DNA from: CAWGYT01 sp963826795
GTDB taxonomy: Bacteria > Planctomycetota > Planctomycetia > Pirellulales > Pirellulaceae
Direction: 5' to 3'
Length of the DNA stretch: 64,000 bases
Assembly: GCA_963826795.1 (NCBI GenBank)
Contig: CAWGYT010000004.1
Location: 124,001 to 188,000 of the forward strand
The notes beneath the pieces were generated by a model that worked only from the letters and a program-made list of their open reading frames with translations, ran no database searches and was not told where the DNA came from. Below, one piece after another: positions 37,557-48,000 of the stretch (position 1 is the stretch's first letter; each line of letters begins with the position of its first letter). Both the position numbers and the translations under genes were made by a program.

Positions 37557-37622
37557 ACCCAATTCGATTTGACCTGAGCAAAGCGACGCCAGATGAATTG
37601 ACGCGAGCTTTGCGTGGGGTCT

Positions 37623-38123
37623 TTAGCCTTCGACCGCAGCCGGAGCTTCCGGCACTTCCGGAGCCACTTCGGTGCTCGGAGCCGCTTCGTACTCCATCAC
37701 GCCGCAAGAGGGCTCAACCACGGTGCAGTCGCTGCAAGGAGCGGCGCCGCAATCGGCACAAGGATCACAGGCGGGCTCGCAAACCGGTACGCCGCAGCAG
37801 GTCGGTGCGCCATGGCAAGCGCCTTGGCAACGACGTGCACGCATCCGCGCGAACAGACCGACGTGGTGACGCCCACCGCAGTCGCTACCACCGCAGCTGC
37901 TACCACCACAGTCGCCACCACCACAGCTGACACCGCCGCAATCGGCCGCGCCGTGGCAACGATGGCCCGCAAACAATCCACCGTGGCAGCGTGCTCGCTT
38001 GAACAAGCCACCACAACCTCCTTGACATCCCCAGCCAGCATTCGCGTCGTTCTGGCCACCCATCACTGCAATCGCCAGCACCACGAAGAATACGGCGATT
38101 CCCCCGACAATCGTGCGATTCAT
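37623..38123 (-). CDS. Cys/Gly-rich secreted protein
   Basis: 166 aa from ATG 38123, with a strong GGGAGGA ribosome-binding site. A signal peptide (to about residue 29, DANAGW) precedes a Cys/Gly-rich region with CGG-type repeats (GGGDCGGSSCGGSDCGG). It goes on to CGVPVCEPACDPCADCG and ends in an acidic Ala/Pro/Glu tail. The even Cys spacing suggests either metal binding or disulfide cross-linking in the envelope. No enzyme domain. A terminator follows directly. Confidence 0.7.
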   Translation of the reverse strand: MNRTIVGGIAVFFVVLAIAVMGGQNDANAGWGCQGGCGGLFKRARCHGGLFAGHRCHGAADCGGVSCGGGDCGGSSCGGSDCGGRHHVGLFARMRARRCQGACHGAPTCCGVPVCEPACDPCADCGAAPCSDCTVVEPSCGVMEYEAAPSTEVAPEVPEAPAAVEG

Positions 38124-38680
38124 ACCTCGAGTCCTCCCAAATACGTAACTTGAACAGTAGAGCCGTCGAACTAACTACTCCACCCGATCTCGACGGCACT
38201 CATCGGAGGAGACAGAACTTACACCAGCAGCTTCAACAACCCTCTGCGGCCTGACCGTTGAGTTTGCCGGTTATAGAAGCTGAATAGTTTCCAAAAGTTA
38301 GCGGGCTAAATTAACATCCTCGTATCAGCTGTCAACCGGCCATGGCACTAAAATGCGTGGTTTCGATCAACCAGTGATACTGGGTTAACTTTAGCGACGG
38401 CTTGAGTGTAGCCGATGCAAGGCGTCACGATAGGGGGGGACCCCACGGAAGCTTTGCGGAGGTCTTGAATCGCGAGCAAGTTCTGCAGAACCTCGTCGCG
38501 CCAAACCCCTCAGGCGGTTTGGTCAAATATAGAACGCGTTCTCGCTGCAAATAGAAAAGTGAGAAAATAGTTCTCGCACTATGCAGACTCCCCAGGCTCT
38601 CCATTCTTTCCGGATTCCTGGGTTCGGCACACGTCCCAGATGGGGCACGAGCGGGAGGCAGGGCGGTCCGTCGCGGCGGA
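38124..38680. other. Upstream region of the Cys-rich gene, no gene seen
   Basis: About 557 bp separating the Cys-rich gene from the 3' end of leuS. It contains the 12-bp palindrome AGAACGCGTTCT at 38531-38542, two copies of GTTCTCGC (38538 and 38571) and a weak hairpin at 38501-38522. The overlapping minus frame at 38425-38694 has no recognisable features and I do not call it. Confidence 0.45.
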
Positions 38681-41518
38681 TTACTTGACCACAAAATTCA
38701 CCAAACGCTCGGGCACGACGACTGACTTCACGATCTGTTTGCCTGCCAGAAGTTCCGCGATCCGGCCATCCTCCGATGCCATCCGCAGCAGATCTTCGCG
38801 GCTTGTTCCGGCGGCGGTCTGAATCTTCGCTCGCAATTTCCCGTTGACTTGGACGGGGACTTCGATCGTTTCGTCGACCGTCAGGGCTTCGTCGAACGCC
38901 GGCCAGGGCTGATAGGCCAGCGTTCCGTCGTGTCCGAGCGTCTGCCAGAGTTCCTCGGCCAAGTGGGGTGCGAGGGGGGCGATCAGCAGCACGAAGGTTT
39001 CGAGCACGGATTTGGGGCGTACCGATTCCTTGGTGAAGAAGTTGACGAATTCCATCATCCGCGCGATCGCGGTATTGAAGCTCATCGCATCCAGATCGTG
39101 AGTGACGGACTTAATCGTCTTATGTAGCAACCGATTCTGTGCGGGGGTCGGTGGCACGGCCTTGACGTTGGGGTTGAGCGAGAGCGAGTCGGACTTGTCG
39201 TCGATCAGGAGTCGCCAGACTCGATCGAGAAACTTACGCACGCCGTCGACGCCCTTCATATTCCAGGGCTTTGTCGCCTCGAGCGGGCCCATGAACATTT
39301 CATAGAGTCGGAGCGAGTCGGCTCCATACTCTCGCACAATCTCGTCTGGGTTGACGACGTTCCCGCGGCTCTTGGACATCTTGAAGGCCCGCGACTCGAC
39401 CTGGATCGTCGGGTCGGAGGCGAGGACAAACGCATCGCCGAGTTTTTTGACGTCCAGCGGATCGACTTTGGCGGGATGGACGGTTGCCTGATCCGAGTTG
39501 CGTCGGGGCTGGCCGTCGCTGCCGGTCACGACCTTCGAGGAGTTGACCCACGTGCCATCCTGGGTTTGGTAACCGGCGTATTCGGTTTCACCCAGGATCA
39601 TGCCCTGATTGACCAGCTTGCGGAAGGGCTCGGACGTCGAAACCAGGCCGCGATCGAACAGCACGTGATGCCAGAATCGGGCATACAGCAGATGCAGCAC
39701 GGCGTGCTCGGCCCCTCCCACGTAGAGATCGACGGGCATCCAGCGTTTTTCTTTCTCGCGATCGACGAAGGCATGTTCGTTGGTTGGATCGATAAAACGC
39801 AGGTAGTACCAGCACGATCCGGCCCACTGCGGCATCGTGTTGGTTTCGCGTCGATATCGTTTTCCGTCCTTGATGACGTACAACCAGTCATCGGGCGCCT
39901 TGGCCAGTGGCGGTTCGGGCCGCCCGTGCGGCCTGTAATCGTCGAGATGGGGGAGGTCGACCGGCAACTCGTCTGGGTCCAGCGGCCGCAGCCGACCGTT
40001 GGGTTGGCCATCCGCGCCCAGTTCGTGCAGGATTGGGAAGGGTTCACCCCAGAAGCGTTGGCGGCTGAAGAGCCAGTCGCGCAGCTTATAGTTGACGGCG
40101 GCCTGTCCGAGTCCCTGTGTCTGCAGCTCGGACGTGATTGTGGCTTTGAACTCGGCGGTGGCCAGCCCGTCGTACGGGCCGGAGTGGATCGCGTGACCGT
40201 GCTCGGTGAATACGGTTTCGCCGGCCAGAACGGCCTCTCGATCGACCTCGGGCTGCTCACCCGGATCGACGACGGCCACGATCGGCAACTTCATCTGCTG
40301 GGCGAATTCAAAGTCCCGCGTGTCATGCGCGGGCACTGCCATAATGGCCCCGGTACCGTAGCTGATAAGCACGTAGTCGGCGATCCAGATTGGGATCGGC
40401 TGCCCGTGGACGGGGTTGATGGCGAAGGATCCGGTAAACACGCCCGTCTTGGACTTCGTCAGCTCGGTCCGCTCAAGGTCACTCTTGCCGGCGGCGGCCG
40501 CACAATAGGCCGTGACAGCCGACTGCTGTGCGGCCGTTGTCAGTCGCTCGACAAAGGGGTGTTCCGGCGCGATCACCATGTACGTGGCACCAAACAGCGT
40601 ATCGGGGCGTGTGGTATAGATCCGCAGCACGTCGTCGCCAGGCCTGGCGGGCCAGCCCGTCTGCGCTCGGTCAGCCTTCCAGGCGTTGTAGAGGTCGGGC
40701 GATCCCAGATAGAAGTCCACTTCCGCGCCGGTGCTGCGGCCGATCCAGTTTCGCTGGAGCGCCTTGATGCTGTCGGGCCAGTCCAGCGCATCGAGTCCGT
40801 TTTCGAGTCGATCGGCGTAGGCCGTGATGCGGAGCATCCATTGGCGTAGCGGAATCCGCTGGACCGGATGGCCGCCCCGTTCGCTCCGACCATCGATCAC
40901 TTCTTCGTTGGCCAGGACGGTTCCCAGGGCGGGGCACCAGTTGACCAGCGCATCGCATTGGTAGGCGAGGCGATGTTCGTCCTGGTAGCGGGCAATTGCG
41001 TCCTCGCCGCCGGCGCGGATTTCGGCCGGGACGGGCAACTCGGCGATCGGCCGCCCGCGGCCCTGCTGGCGATCAAACCAGGTATCAAACAGCACCAGGA
41101 AGATCCATTGGGTCCAACGGAAATAGCCCAGATCCGTCGTGGCCAGCTCGCGGTCCCAGTCGTAACTGAAGCCCAGCATCTTGAGTTGGCGGCGGAAGGT
41201 CTCGATATTCCTTTCCGTTTGCAGACGCGGCGGCGTGTTCGTCTTGATCGCATGCTCTTCGGCAGGCAGGCCGAAGGCATCAAACCCCATCGGGTGCAGC
41301 ACATCGTAACCGCACATTCGGCGATATCGGCTCAGGATGTCCGTCGCCGTATAGCCCTCCGGATGTCCGACATGCAAGCCGTCGCCGCTGGGATAGGGAA
41401 ACATGTCCAGGGCATAGAGTTTCTTGTCGCCCGGTACGTCGGGCGCACGAAACGTGCGGTGCTGTTCCCAGTAAGCTTGCCACTTCGGTTCGATCTGAGC
41501 CGGATTGTAGCGAGGCAT
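38681..41518 (-). CDS. leuS: Leucyl-tRNA synthetase
   Basis: 945 aa from ATG 41518. A class I synthetase with the HIGH equivalent HVGH in SGDGLHVGHPEGYTATD, a large CP1 editing insertion, and the signature loop KMSKSRGNVVNP. The C-terminal anticodon-binding and Leu-specific domains end DLLRMASEDGRIAELLAGK. Length is typical of bacterial LeuRS with a slightly longer editing region. Divergent from map. Confidence 0.97.
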   Translation of the reverse strand: MPRYNPAQIEPKWQAYWEQHRTFRAPDVPGDKKLYALDMFPYPSGDGLHVGHPEGYTATDILSRYRRMCGYDVLHPMGFDAFGLPAEEHAIKTNTPPRLQTERNIETFRRQLKMLGFSYDWDRELATTDLGYFRWTQWIFLVLFDTWFDRQQGRGRPIAELPVPAEIRAGGEDAIARYQDEHRLAYQCDALVNWCPALGTVLANEEVIDGRSERGGHPVQRIPLRQWMLRITAYADRLENGLDALDWPDSIKALQRNWIGRSTGAEVDFYLGSPDLYNAWKADRAQTGWPARPGDDVLRIYTTRPDTLFGATYMVIAPEHPFVERLTTAAQQSAVTAYCAAAAGKSDLERTELTKSKTGVFTGSFAINPVHGQPIPIWIADYVLISYGTGAIMAVPAHDTRDFEFAQQMKLPIVAVVDPGEQPEVDREAVLAGETVFTEHGHAIHSGPYDGLATAEFKATITSELQTQGLGQAAVNYKLRDWLFSRQRFWGEPFPILHELGADGQPNGRLRPLDPDELPVDLPHLDDYRPHGRPEPPLAKAPDDWLYVIKDGKRYRRETNTMPQWAGSCWYYLRFIDPTNEHAFVDREKEKRWMPVDLYVGGAEHAVLHLLYARFWHHVLFDRGLVSTSEPFRKLVNQGMILGETEYAGYQTQDGTWVNSSKVVTGSDGQPRRNSDQATVHPAKVDPLDVKKLGDAFVLASDPTIQVESRAFKMSKSRGNVVNPDEIVREYGADSLRLYEMFMGPLEATKPWNMKGVDGVRKFLDRVWRLLIDDKSDSLSLNPNVKAVPPTPAQNRLLHKTIKSVTHDLDAMSFNTAIARMMEFVNFFTKESVRPKSVLETFVLLIAPLAPHLAEELWQTLGHDGTLAYQPWPAFDEALTVDETIEVPVQVNGKLRAKIQTAAGTSREDLLRMASEDGRIAELLAGKQIVKSVVVPERLVNFVVK

Positions 41519-41838
41519 CGTGTGAGTTCCCCTCCGGGATGGCGTCGCCGCTGCTCATCCCATTCCCGCTTGAGACTCCCGCGCTCCGCGACGCTGGGGG
41601 CCACCTGGGACCTGGATCTAAGTCGTTAAAAAATCAAATGTTAGGGTACAAAATGCCGCATTCTAGCGTTTCCAGACAGGCGGGCAAAGGCGGGCGATGG
41701 AGAAGCAAGCCGTGACGCGTTGCGGTGGTCTGCGGGGAAGTCACCTGCGGGAGCGTCCGCCGAACGATGCTTTTTCGTTGGCTGCGTTCGTGTTATCTTT
41801 TAAAGTTTGTTTCTTTCGTTTGGGAATTAGGCAGAGAT
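41519..41838. other. Divergent intergenic region between leuS and map
   Basis: About 320 bp. An AT-richer patch around 41625-41665 and TTATCTTTTAAAG near 41793 may belong to promoters, but no clear -35/-10 pair is visible. The frame extending map upstream to 41725 lacks family sequence. Confidence 0.4.
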
Positions 41839-42660
<822 letters not shown>

Positions 42661-42748
42661 TGTCCATCCGCGCAAGGCGTTGAGCTCGGCAGGGCGAGGC
42701 TCCTGCCGAGCCGCCAACCGTCGGCATTCGTCGCCGATCGAGATTGAA

Positions 42749-45700
42749 TTACGTCGAGCTTTCCAGTGGACGGGCATTTTGGGCCCAGCGAATCCAGCCG
42801 CTCACTTCGCCCAGGTCCGGTTCCTTCGCGCTCCGCAGCACGCGTTTGCCTTCGGCGGTGCGGACGAACCGTTTGACTTGAGCCACGAGGGTCTCGGGTT
42901 CCATTTTGGCGAGTTGTTCGGGGCCGGGTACTTCGCAGGCCACCAGGATTTGCGCGTCGTGTCCCCGCAGGTTGGGAACTCGGCAGACCAGAGTGGTTTG
43001 CAGCTGCCATGAACGGATCATCTCGGCCGTAATCCTTCGATAGGCAATCCGCGCGGCAGCGTCGCTCGGATCGAGATCGAGCAATTCTGCGATGGTGGTC
43101 ACACCGATCGCATGAAACCGCTCGGCCGTCTTGGGGCCGATGGAAGGTGCATCGACGATCGGATCGGAAGGTTCCAGATAGAACCGCAGCGTTTCGGGCG
43201 CCGTTTCTGCGGGCGGTTCCGGGCGTCGCTCGGGTTCGGAACGCGTGATGCGGCGTGCTTCGCTGGTCGCCGGGTCGACACGGCGCGCCCGTGGCGCCAA
43301 TCGCTCGGTCGCTTCCGCCCGATACCCGCTCGCGGAGCGGACCAGTGGGCGTTCGGCTCGCTGCGGCAACCCGCGCTGCCGGTGTCGGCGGAAGTGGCTG
43401 CGACGAGCGGCTTGGATCCAGCGTGAGAGCCGTGAACGTTCGAAACGCGCGATCGATCCGAACTGGCTTCTCATTTCGGGTGCGGACAGGAATTGCTCGA
43501 GTCGCCGGTGCAGTTCGCTGACGTCGATATACGAGAGCTCTTCCGGATCGTCCACGCCGCAGGCCACGAGCAAGGCGGCGTCGCTGGGCGCCAGCCCCAC
43601 ATGGCATTGCAGGGCGAGTTGCGATTGCCAGCGAAACAGCGTGGCCGCGGGAATCGCGAACGCATTCAGCTGCCGCTCGCCGTCCTGCGGATCCATTTCG
43701 AGGAATTGTCGCACGGTTTCCAGTCCCAGTTCGTGTAGCCGCTGGACCGGTTGCCGCGGAAGCCATTCCACGTCCGCCAGCACGGTCGCCTCGGTCACGG
43801 GCGCCGGCACGACGTCCTGCGGGGTATCGGGAAGCGGGCGCGCCGCGAGGGGACGACGCGGCGGTTCCCAATGCGCGACCCAGTCGTGGCCACGTTGTCG
43901 ACGAAACTCGTCACTCGGTTCCGGCAGCGTGATCGCGGGGGCCGGCGGATCCCAGGCCGAGCGGACCGGTACGATCGGGGCGTCGTCCAAGTAGTAGGTG
44001 GCGGATCGAGGCACCGGATCGACGCGCGGCGTGAGCGGCACACGCGGTGGTTCGGCCGTCCGGGTTCGTTCTCTCAGCGTATACAGCTTCGCGTGGAGAT
44101 GCGTGAACCGCTGCAAAATATGCTCGTGCCGCGTGAACAGAATCAGCTGATGACCTTGCGCCGCAAATTGTGCCAGCACCTCGGCCGTCGCTTGGGCCCG
44201 ATCGGCGTCGATGTTGATGAAAATGTCGTTCAGAATCAGAGGCAGCTCAACGCCTCGTCGCCGATAAGCGGCCACGAGCGCCAGTGCCAGGCCCAGATAG
44301 ACCTGGTCTCGCGTTCCGCGACTAAGTTCTCCGTACGCGATCGAGTGACCACGTTGATCCTCGACCCAGACTTCGCGACGATCGGTAATCCGCACGCCGC
44401 GGTACGCGCCCTCGGTCAACCGACTCAATATCGCGGAGGCCTCGCGTAAAATGTTCGACGGCCCGAGTGTGCGTCGCAGCTCTTCGATTTGACGCTCCAG
44501 AGCGGCGATCTCCTCCCGCTGTCGTTGCCGCTGCTCGGCCTGCCGGATGCGCTGATCGATCACTTCGAGCTCCCGGCGCAGCGAATCCAAATGCCGTTCC
44601 TCCTCCAGCCCAAGACGACTGCCCTGCAGCGTCTGAAGCCGATGTTCGGCCGCCGCCAATTCCCCCTCGAGCTCGCGCAGTCGCGCGTTCAAATGGTCAC
44701 GGCGTTTTTGCAGGTGCGATAACCGGGCCTCCAACACGGGATCGGTCAGTCCGAACCGGGCCGAGGTCAGCGAGACGCCATTTTCGCCGGATGTTCGCGT
44801 CTCGTACCACGGACGAAAAACCGAGTGGCCGTTCGATTCGTACTGCCCCGGGAGTCCGACGGACCAATCCACCTCGGCATATTCGGGATGACCCACCAAC
44901 GATTGACGTCGTTTGCTTAAGGCGTCGATCAGCGACGTCAATTCGAACTCGCAACGCCGCAAATGGTCTTGTTCACGGGCCTGATCCAGGTGCTTTACCT
45001 GAGCGTGCTGCCGCTGTAGCTCACGACTCAGACGCCGCACATCGTCCCGCATCGTGTGCAGCGCCGCGTTCAGGACGGACTTCAGATACTCACTGTGCGT
45101 TCGCTCGTCGTGTCGCCCGTCGACGGCGTCCAAGTCGCGCAAGTCCTGCTCGATGTCTTCGTGCTGATAACCCAGCGACCGCAGGAAAACCCGCAACTCG
45201 GCTTCATCGGCCGCCGGGGCCAGCGCCGTCGTTGCATCGCTCGGGAAATGCAACGCCTGAAGTCGCTCATGACGTTGCCGGATCGTCTCCAGCATGCCAT
45301 GCCATTGCTGAATCTGGTCGTCGATCGCCGCAACTTCCTGGCGTCGATCCTCCAACCAACGCTCGCGCACGAGCTGCGCTTCATGGACGGCCTGCTCCAG
45401 TTCGCGCCGTCGAGTCTCAATGCCGGCCTCGGTGCGGCGCAAGATCGCTTCCAGCTCGTCGATCTGTCGTCGATCCTCGACGATGTCAGCGGCGATTCGA
45501 TCGCATTCGGCTTGAATCTGCCGTAATCGCTCCGCCCGCACCCGCTCCGCCTGTTCGCATTCCGCCTGCACTTGTCGTCTCCGTTCCAGGAGCACGTTCA
45601 GCGCTTCTTCCCCGGTAAACGGATCGCACGACCGCCGCAGACTCTCCAGACGCTCGTTCAAATCCCGCAGTCGCTGCAGCTGGTTTTCGTCGTATGCCAG

Positions 45701-46144
45701 GGCGAAATCCCGCGCGATCGCGATTTGGACCAACTGTTCCATCGCCGGCGGCTGGTCAAAGCTAAAGCAAAAAATCAATCGATGCTCGTTTAAGTCGACC
45801 CCCGTCAGACGATTTCGATCCAAGCCAGCCACCAACTCGTGCCCGTCGCTCGTCACTCGAACCTGGTCGCCGCGCGTCGCGTCATGGAACCGTGTGACGA
45901 CGCGTTGTCGCTGCTGCCCGTCCACCACACTCAAGGATCCGCCGACCCGTGTCTCACCGCTGGTCAGGTATCGGCGGCTCGTTTCGTCGCTGCCGCCGAA
46001 CATCACCCACCGAATGAAATTGATGATTGTCGTTTTGCCCGAGCCGTTCGGGCCATAGATCACGTTCAGACGATCGGCCAGATTGTCCAGCTGCAGATTC
46101 GAGCGGGCACCGAATCTTTCAATTTGAAGAGCGGAGAGCTTCAC
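42749..46144 (-). CDS. SMC/YhaN-like ATPase with two C-terminal DUF4332-like domains
   Basis: 1131 aa from GTG 46144, chosen for AGGAG seven bases upstream and because the ATPase begins at once (KLSALQIERFG). Walker A is GPNGSGKT (31-38). A long Glu/Arg-rich coiled coil (~160-600) leads to the ABC signature ELSRGTRDQ (~605) and Walker B LPLILNDIF (~635). A Pro/Arg-rich linker of ~100 residues follows. Two homologous ~130-residue domains sit at ~790-905 and ~995-1131, both with a HhH-like start and the shared frame LVAC-V--PE-L. The N-terminal part resembles RecF/SbcC-type repair ATPases; the tail suggests DNA binding. No SbcD-like nuclease is adjacent. Likely DNA-structure handling; partner unknown. 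Confidence 0.8.
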   Translation of the reverse strand: MKLSALQIERFGARSNLQLDNLADRLNVIYGPNGSGKTTIINFIRWVMFGGSDETSRRYLTSGETRVGGSLSVVDGQQRQRVVTRFHDATRGDQVRVTSDGHELVAGLDRNRLTGVDLNEHRLIFCFSFDQPPAMEQLVQIAIARDFALAYDENQLQRLRDLNERLESLRRSCDPFTGEEALNVLLERRRQVQAECEQAERVRAERLRQIQAECDRIAADIVEDRRQIDELEAILRRTEAGIETRRRELEQAVHEAQLVRERWLEDRRQEVAAIDDQIQQWHGMLETIRQRHERLQALHFPSDATTALAPAADEAELRVFLRSLGYQHEDIEQDLRDLDAVDGRHDERTHSEYLKSVLNAALHTMRDDVRRLSRELQRQHAQVKHLDQAREQDHLRRCEFELTSLIDALSKRRQSLVGHPEYAEVDWSVGLPGQYESNGHSVFRPWYETRTSGENGVSLTSARFGLTDPVLEARLSHLQKRRDHLNARLRELEGELAAAEHRLQTLQGSRLGLEEERHLDSLRRELEVIDQRIRQAEQRQRQREEIAALERQIEELRRTLGPSNILREASAILSRLTEGAYRGVRITDRREVWVEDQRGHSIAYGELSRGTRDQVYLGLALALVAAYRRRGVELPLILNDIFINIDADRAQATAEVLAQFAAQGHQLILFTRHEHILQRFTHLHAKLYTLRERTRTAEPPRVPLTPRVDPVPRSATYYLDDAPIVPVRSAWDPPAPAITLPEPSDEFRRQRGHDWVAHWEPPRRPLAARPLPDTPQDVVPAPVTEATVLADVEWLPRQPVQRLHELGLETVRQFLEMDPQDGERQLNAFAIPAATLFRWQSQLALQCHVGLAPSDAALLVACGVDDPEELSYIDVSELHRRLEQFLSAPEMRSQFGSIARFERSRLSRWIQAARRSHFRRHRQRGLPQRAERPLVRSASGYRAEATERLAPRARRVDPATSEARRITRSEPERRPEPPAETAPETLRFYLEPSDPIVDAPSIGPKTAERFHAIGVTTIAELLDLDPSDAAARIAYRRITAEMIRSWQLQTTLVCRVPNLRGHDAQILVACEVPGPEQLAKMEPETLVAQVKRFVRTAEGKRVLRSAKEPDLGEVSGWIRWAQNARPLESST

Positions 46145-46622
46145 CGGGGAACTCCTAATGGGGACTGGATCCAACTTCCTTGTTACACCACCTTGTGACA
46201 CCACGGCGGAAGCGGTGTTGTCCACAGAAGTTAACCCATCTGGGACTCGGCGCGAACACGAATCTGCGCAGGAAAGCTAGCGCTTTGTCACAGCTTGATT
46301 TTGGGGTGCCTGGGGTCGAACGAAGTGAGCCCCCAGACCGCAATTTTCCGGGGGCTCACTTCGTTCGACCCCGGCCACCCAACCCTCAATTTCAGCTGTG
46401 ACAAAGCACTAGCGATGTCGCGCGAAGGCGTCAGCTGGCATCGTTTTGGTCACAACCGGCGGCCTGTCGCTTGACCCGCAGTGCTGAGCTGAAGTAGCCT
46501 CGACCTTGACGCGCAGGCGCCGATGTCCGCGATCCCCGCTGGATCCGGCATCCCCGGTTCTCGGTCGTCCCGCGTCAATTCTGCTTTTTCTTCGAGATCG
46601 TCTTGCTTGAGGCCCGCCTACC
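46145..46622. other. Divergent intergenic region carrying a MITE-like element
   Basis: 478 bp between the SMC-like ATPase and the HlyD-like gene. The central 136 bp are copy B of the palindromic element. A single TTGTCCACA at 46218 resembles a DnaA box but stands alone. Confidence 0.6.
46277..46412. mobile_element. 136-bp palindromic MITE-like element, copy B
   Basis: CTAGCGCTTTGTCACAGCTT to AGCTGTGACAAAGCACTAG. It is the reverse complement of copy A (11752-11887) with a single difference (CTAGC for CTAGT). Same length, same inner arms around CTCACTTCGTTCGACCCC, flanked by CTAG on both sides. Here it sits in a promoter region rather than at a stop codon. Near-identity implies recent movement or ongoing homogenisation. 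Confidence 0.92.
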
Positions 46623-47957
46623 ATGAAACGTCTGTCCCGTTCGTTCCCGTTGACTTCGCGGACCGTGATTCTGCTGCTGTCCGGGTTCCTGGTTGTGCCC
46701 CTGTGCGTCGCGCCGGTCCGAGCCCAATCCGATTCGGAAGAAACGGCCGTGGCCACGGCGGAGGGCGAGTCGCAAGAGGCGACGGCAGAGGATTCGAAAG
46801 AGGAAGGCAAGTCGAACGAGAACAACTCGATTTCACTGGCCGGGACCTTTCAGGCTGTGGATACCGATCCGATCAGTTTGGACTTGGAAGAATGGACGAC
46901 GTTGACGGTGGCCGAGGCGGTCGAGCACGGCGCCGAGGTACAGGCGGGCGACACGCTGATTCGGCTGGAGACGGACAAGCTGGAGCTGGCGATTGACGAA
47001 GCGACGGCGGAGATCGAGACGGATGAACTCGCGCTGTTGGACGCGGAAATCAAGCTGAGTCTCGCGCAGCGCAGTCAGGATCTGGCGTTGAAGGCGGCGG
47101 CTGACGCGGACCGCGTCGCGATGGAAGAACTCAAGGAGTTTGTGACCACGGGGCGGCAGCAACGACTTCAGTCCCTCGAACGATCCGTACTCAACGCCCG
47201 CAACCGCCTGGAGTATCAAGCGGAGGAGCTGCGGCAGCTCGAAAAGATGTATGCGGCCGACGATCTGACGGAAGAAACGGAAGAGATTATTTTGAAGCGA
47301 ACTCGTGACGCCGTCGACGCGGCGCGCTACAGTCTGGAACTGGCCGAGCAGGGTCGTCGGGAGGGCCTTGAGTATGGCGTGCCGCGGGCGGAGGAATCGC
47401 TGAAGGACGCCGTGGCCCGCGCCGCGGTCGCCTTGGAAGAGGTTCGTCGGACGGTTCCGCAGAGCCTGAAGCGGCAACAACTTCAATTTACCAAGCAGCA
47501 GGGGGAGCTGGAAAAAAAGCGCGAACGATTACAGCGGCTGCGTGACGACCTGAAGCGAATGCGAGTGACAGCGCCGCGGGCGGGCACGGTCTATTATGGC
47601 GGCGAGCGTCGTGGCAAATGGGCGGACCCCGCGACGATTGAGCCGATGTTACAGCCGCAGGGGACGCCCAAGCCCAAGACGGTCATCGTCACGCTGGTTC
47701 AACTGAGGCCGCTGACGGTCCGGGTCACGGTGCCCGAAAAGCTATTGCGGCACGTCACGCCGGGAACGAAGGGTTCGCTTGTCCCGACGGCCTATCCCGA
47801 CTTGAAGCTGGCGGCGCGTGTCAGCAAGGTGTCTCCGATTCCGACAGGCGATGGGCAATTCGATGCGGTGTTGGAAATCGACGACTTGCCGAAAGAACCG
47901 TCAATTGTGCCGGGCATGAAGTGCGACGTGACGCTTGACACCTCGCCCAACTCCTGA
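46623..47957 (+). CDS. HlyD-like periplasmic adaptor (membrane fusion) protein
   Basis: 444 aa. A signal peptide ends around VRAQ (residue 35), followed by an acidic Glu-rich stretch. A biotinyl-lipoyl-like half domain (VAEAVEHGAEVQAGDTLIRL) leads into a long alpha-helical hairpin (~110-310). The second half of the lipoyl fold (MRVTAPRAGTVYYGGERRG) and a beta-barrel (LTVRVTVPEKLLRHV) complete the RND/ABC adaptor layout. No inner-membrane pump or outer-membrane channel gene is adjacent, so its partner is unknown. Confidence 0.8.
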   Translation: MKRLSRSFPLTSRTVILLLSGFLVVPLCVAPVRAQSDSEETAVATAEGESQEATAEDSKEEGKSNENNSISLAGTFQAVDTDPISLDLEEWTTLTVAEAVEHGAEVQAGDTLIRLETDKLELAIDEATAEIETDELALLDAEIKLSLAQRSQDLALKAAADADRVAMEELKEFVTTGRQQRLQSLERSVLNARNRLEYQAEELRQLEKMYAADDLTEETEEIILKRTRDAVDAARYSLELAEQGRREGLEYGVPRAEESLKDAVARAAVALEEVRRTVPQSLKRQQLQFTKQQGELEKKRERLQRLRDDLKRMRVTAPRAGTVYYGGERRGKWADPATIEPMLQPQGTPKPKTVIVTLVQLRPLTVRVTVPEKLLRHVTPGTKGSLVPTAYPDLKLAARVSKVSPIPTGDGQFDAVLEIDDLPKEPSIVPGMKCDVTLDTSPNS

Positions 47958-47978
47958 CGCCGCGATCTTCGATCCTTC

Positions 47979-47993
47979 GCTGTGACAAGGCAC
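47979..47993. repeat. Decayed end of the palindromic element
   Basis: GCTGTGACAAGGCAC matches the terminal AGCTGTGACAAAGCAC of the 136-bp element at all but one of its bases. It lies just after the HlyD-like stop. Too short to exclude chance. Confidence 0.35.
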
Positions 47994-48000
47994 CCGACCG

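Noticed and set aside
38425..38694. 89-aa minus-strand frame between leuS and the Cys-rich gene
   Set aside because: Overlaps the leuS 3' end and has no features beyond chance.
46145..46225. 27-residue extension of the SMC-like ATPase
   Set aside because: GTG 46144 has AGGAG at correct spacing and starts directly at the ATPase fold.
46218..46226. TTGTCCACA, similar to a DnaA box
   Set aside because: Single occurrence with no cluster, AT-rich unwinding element or dnaA/dnaN context; not an origin.
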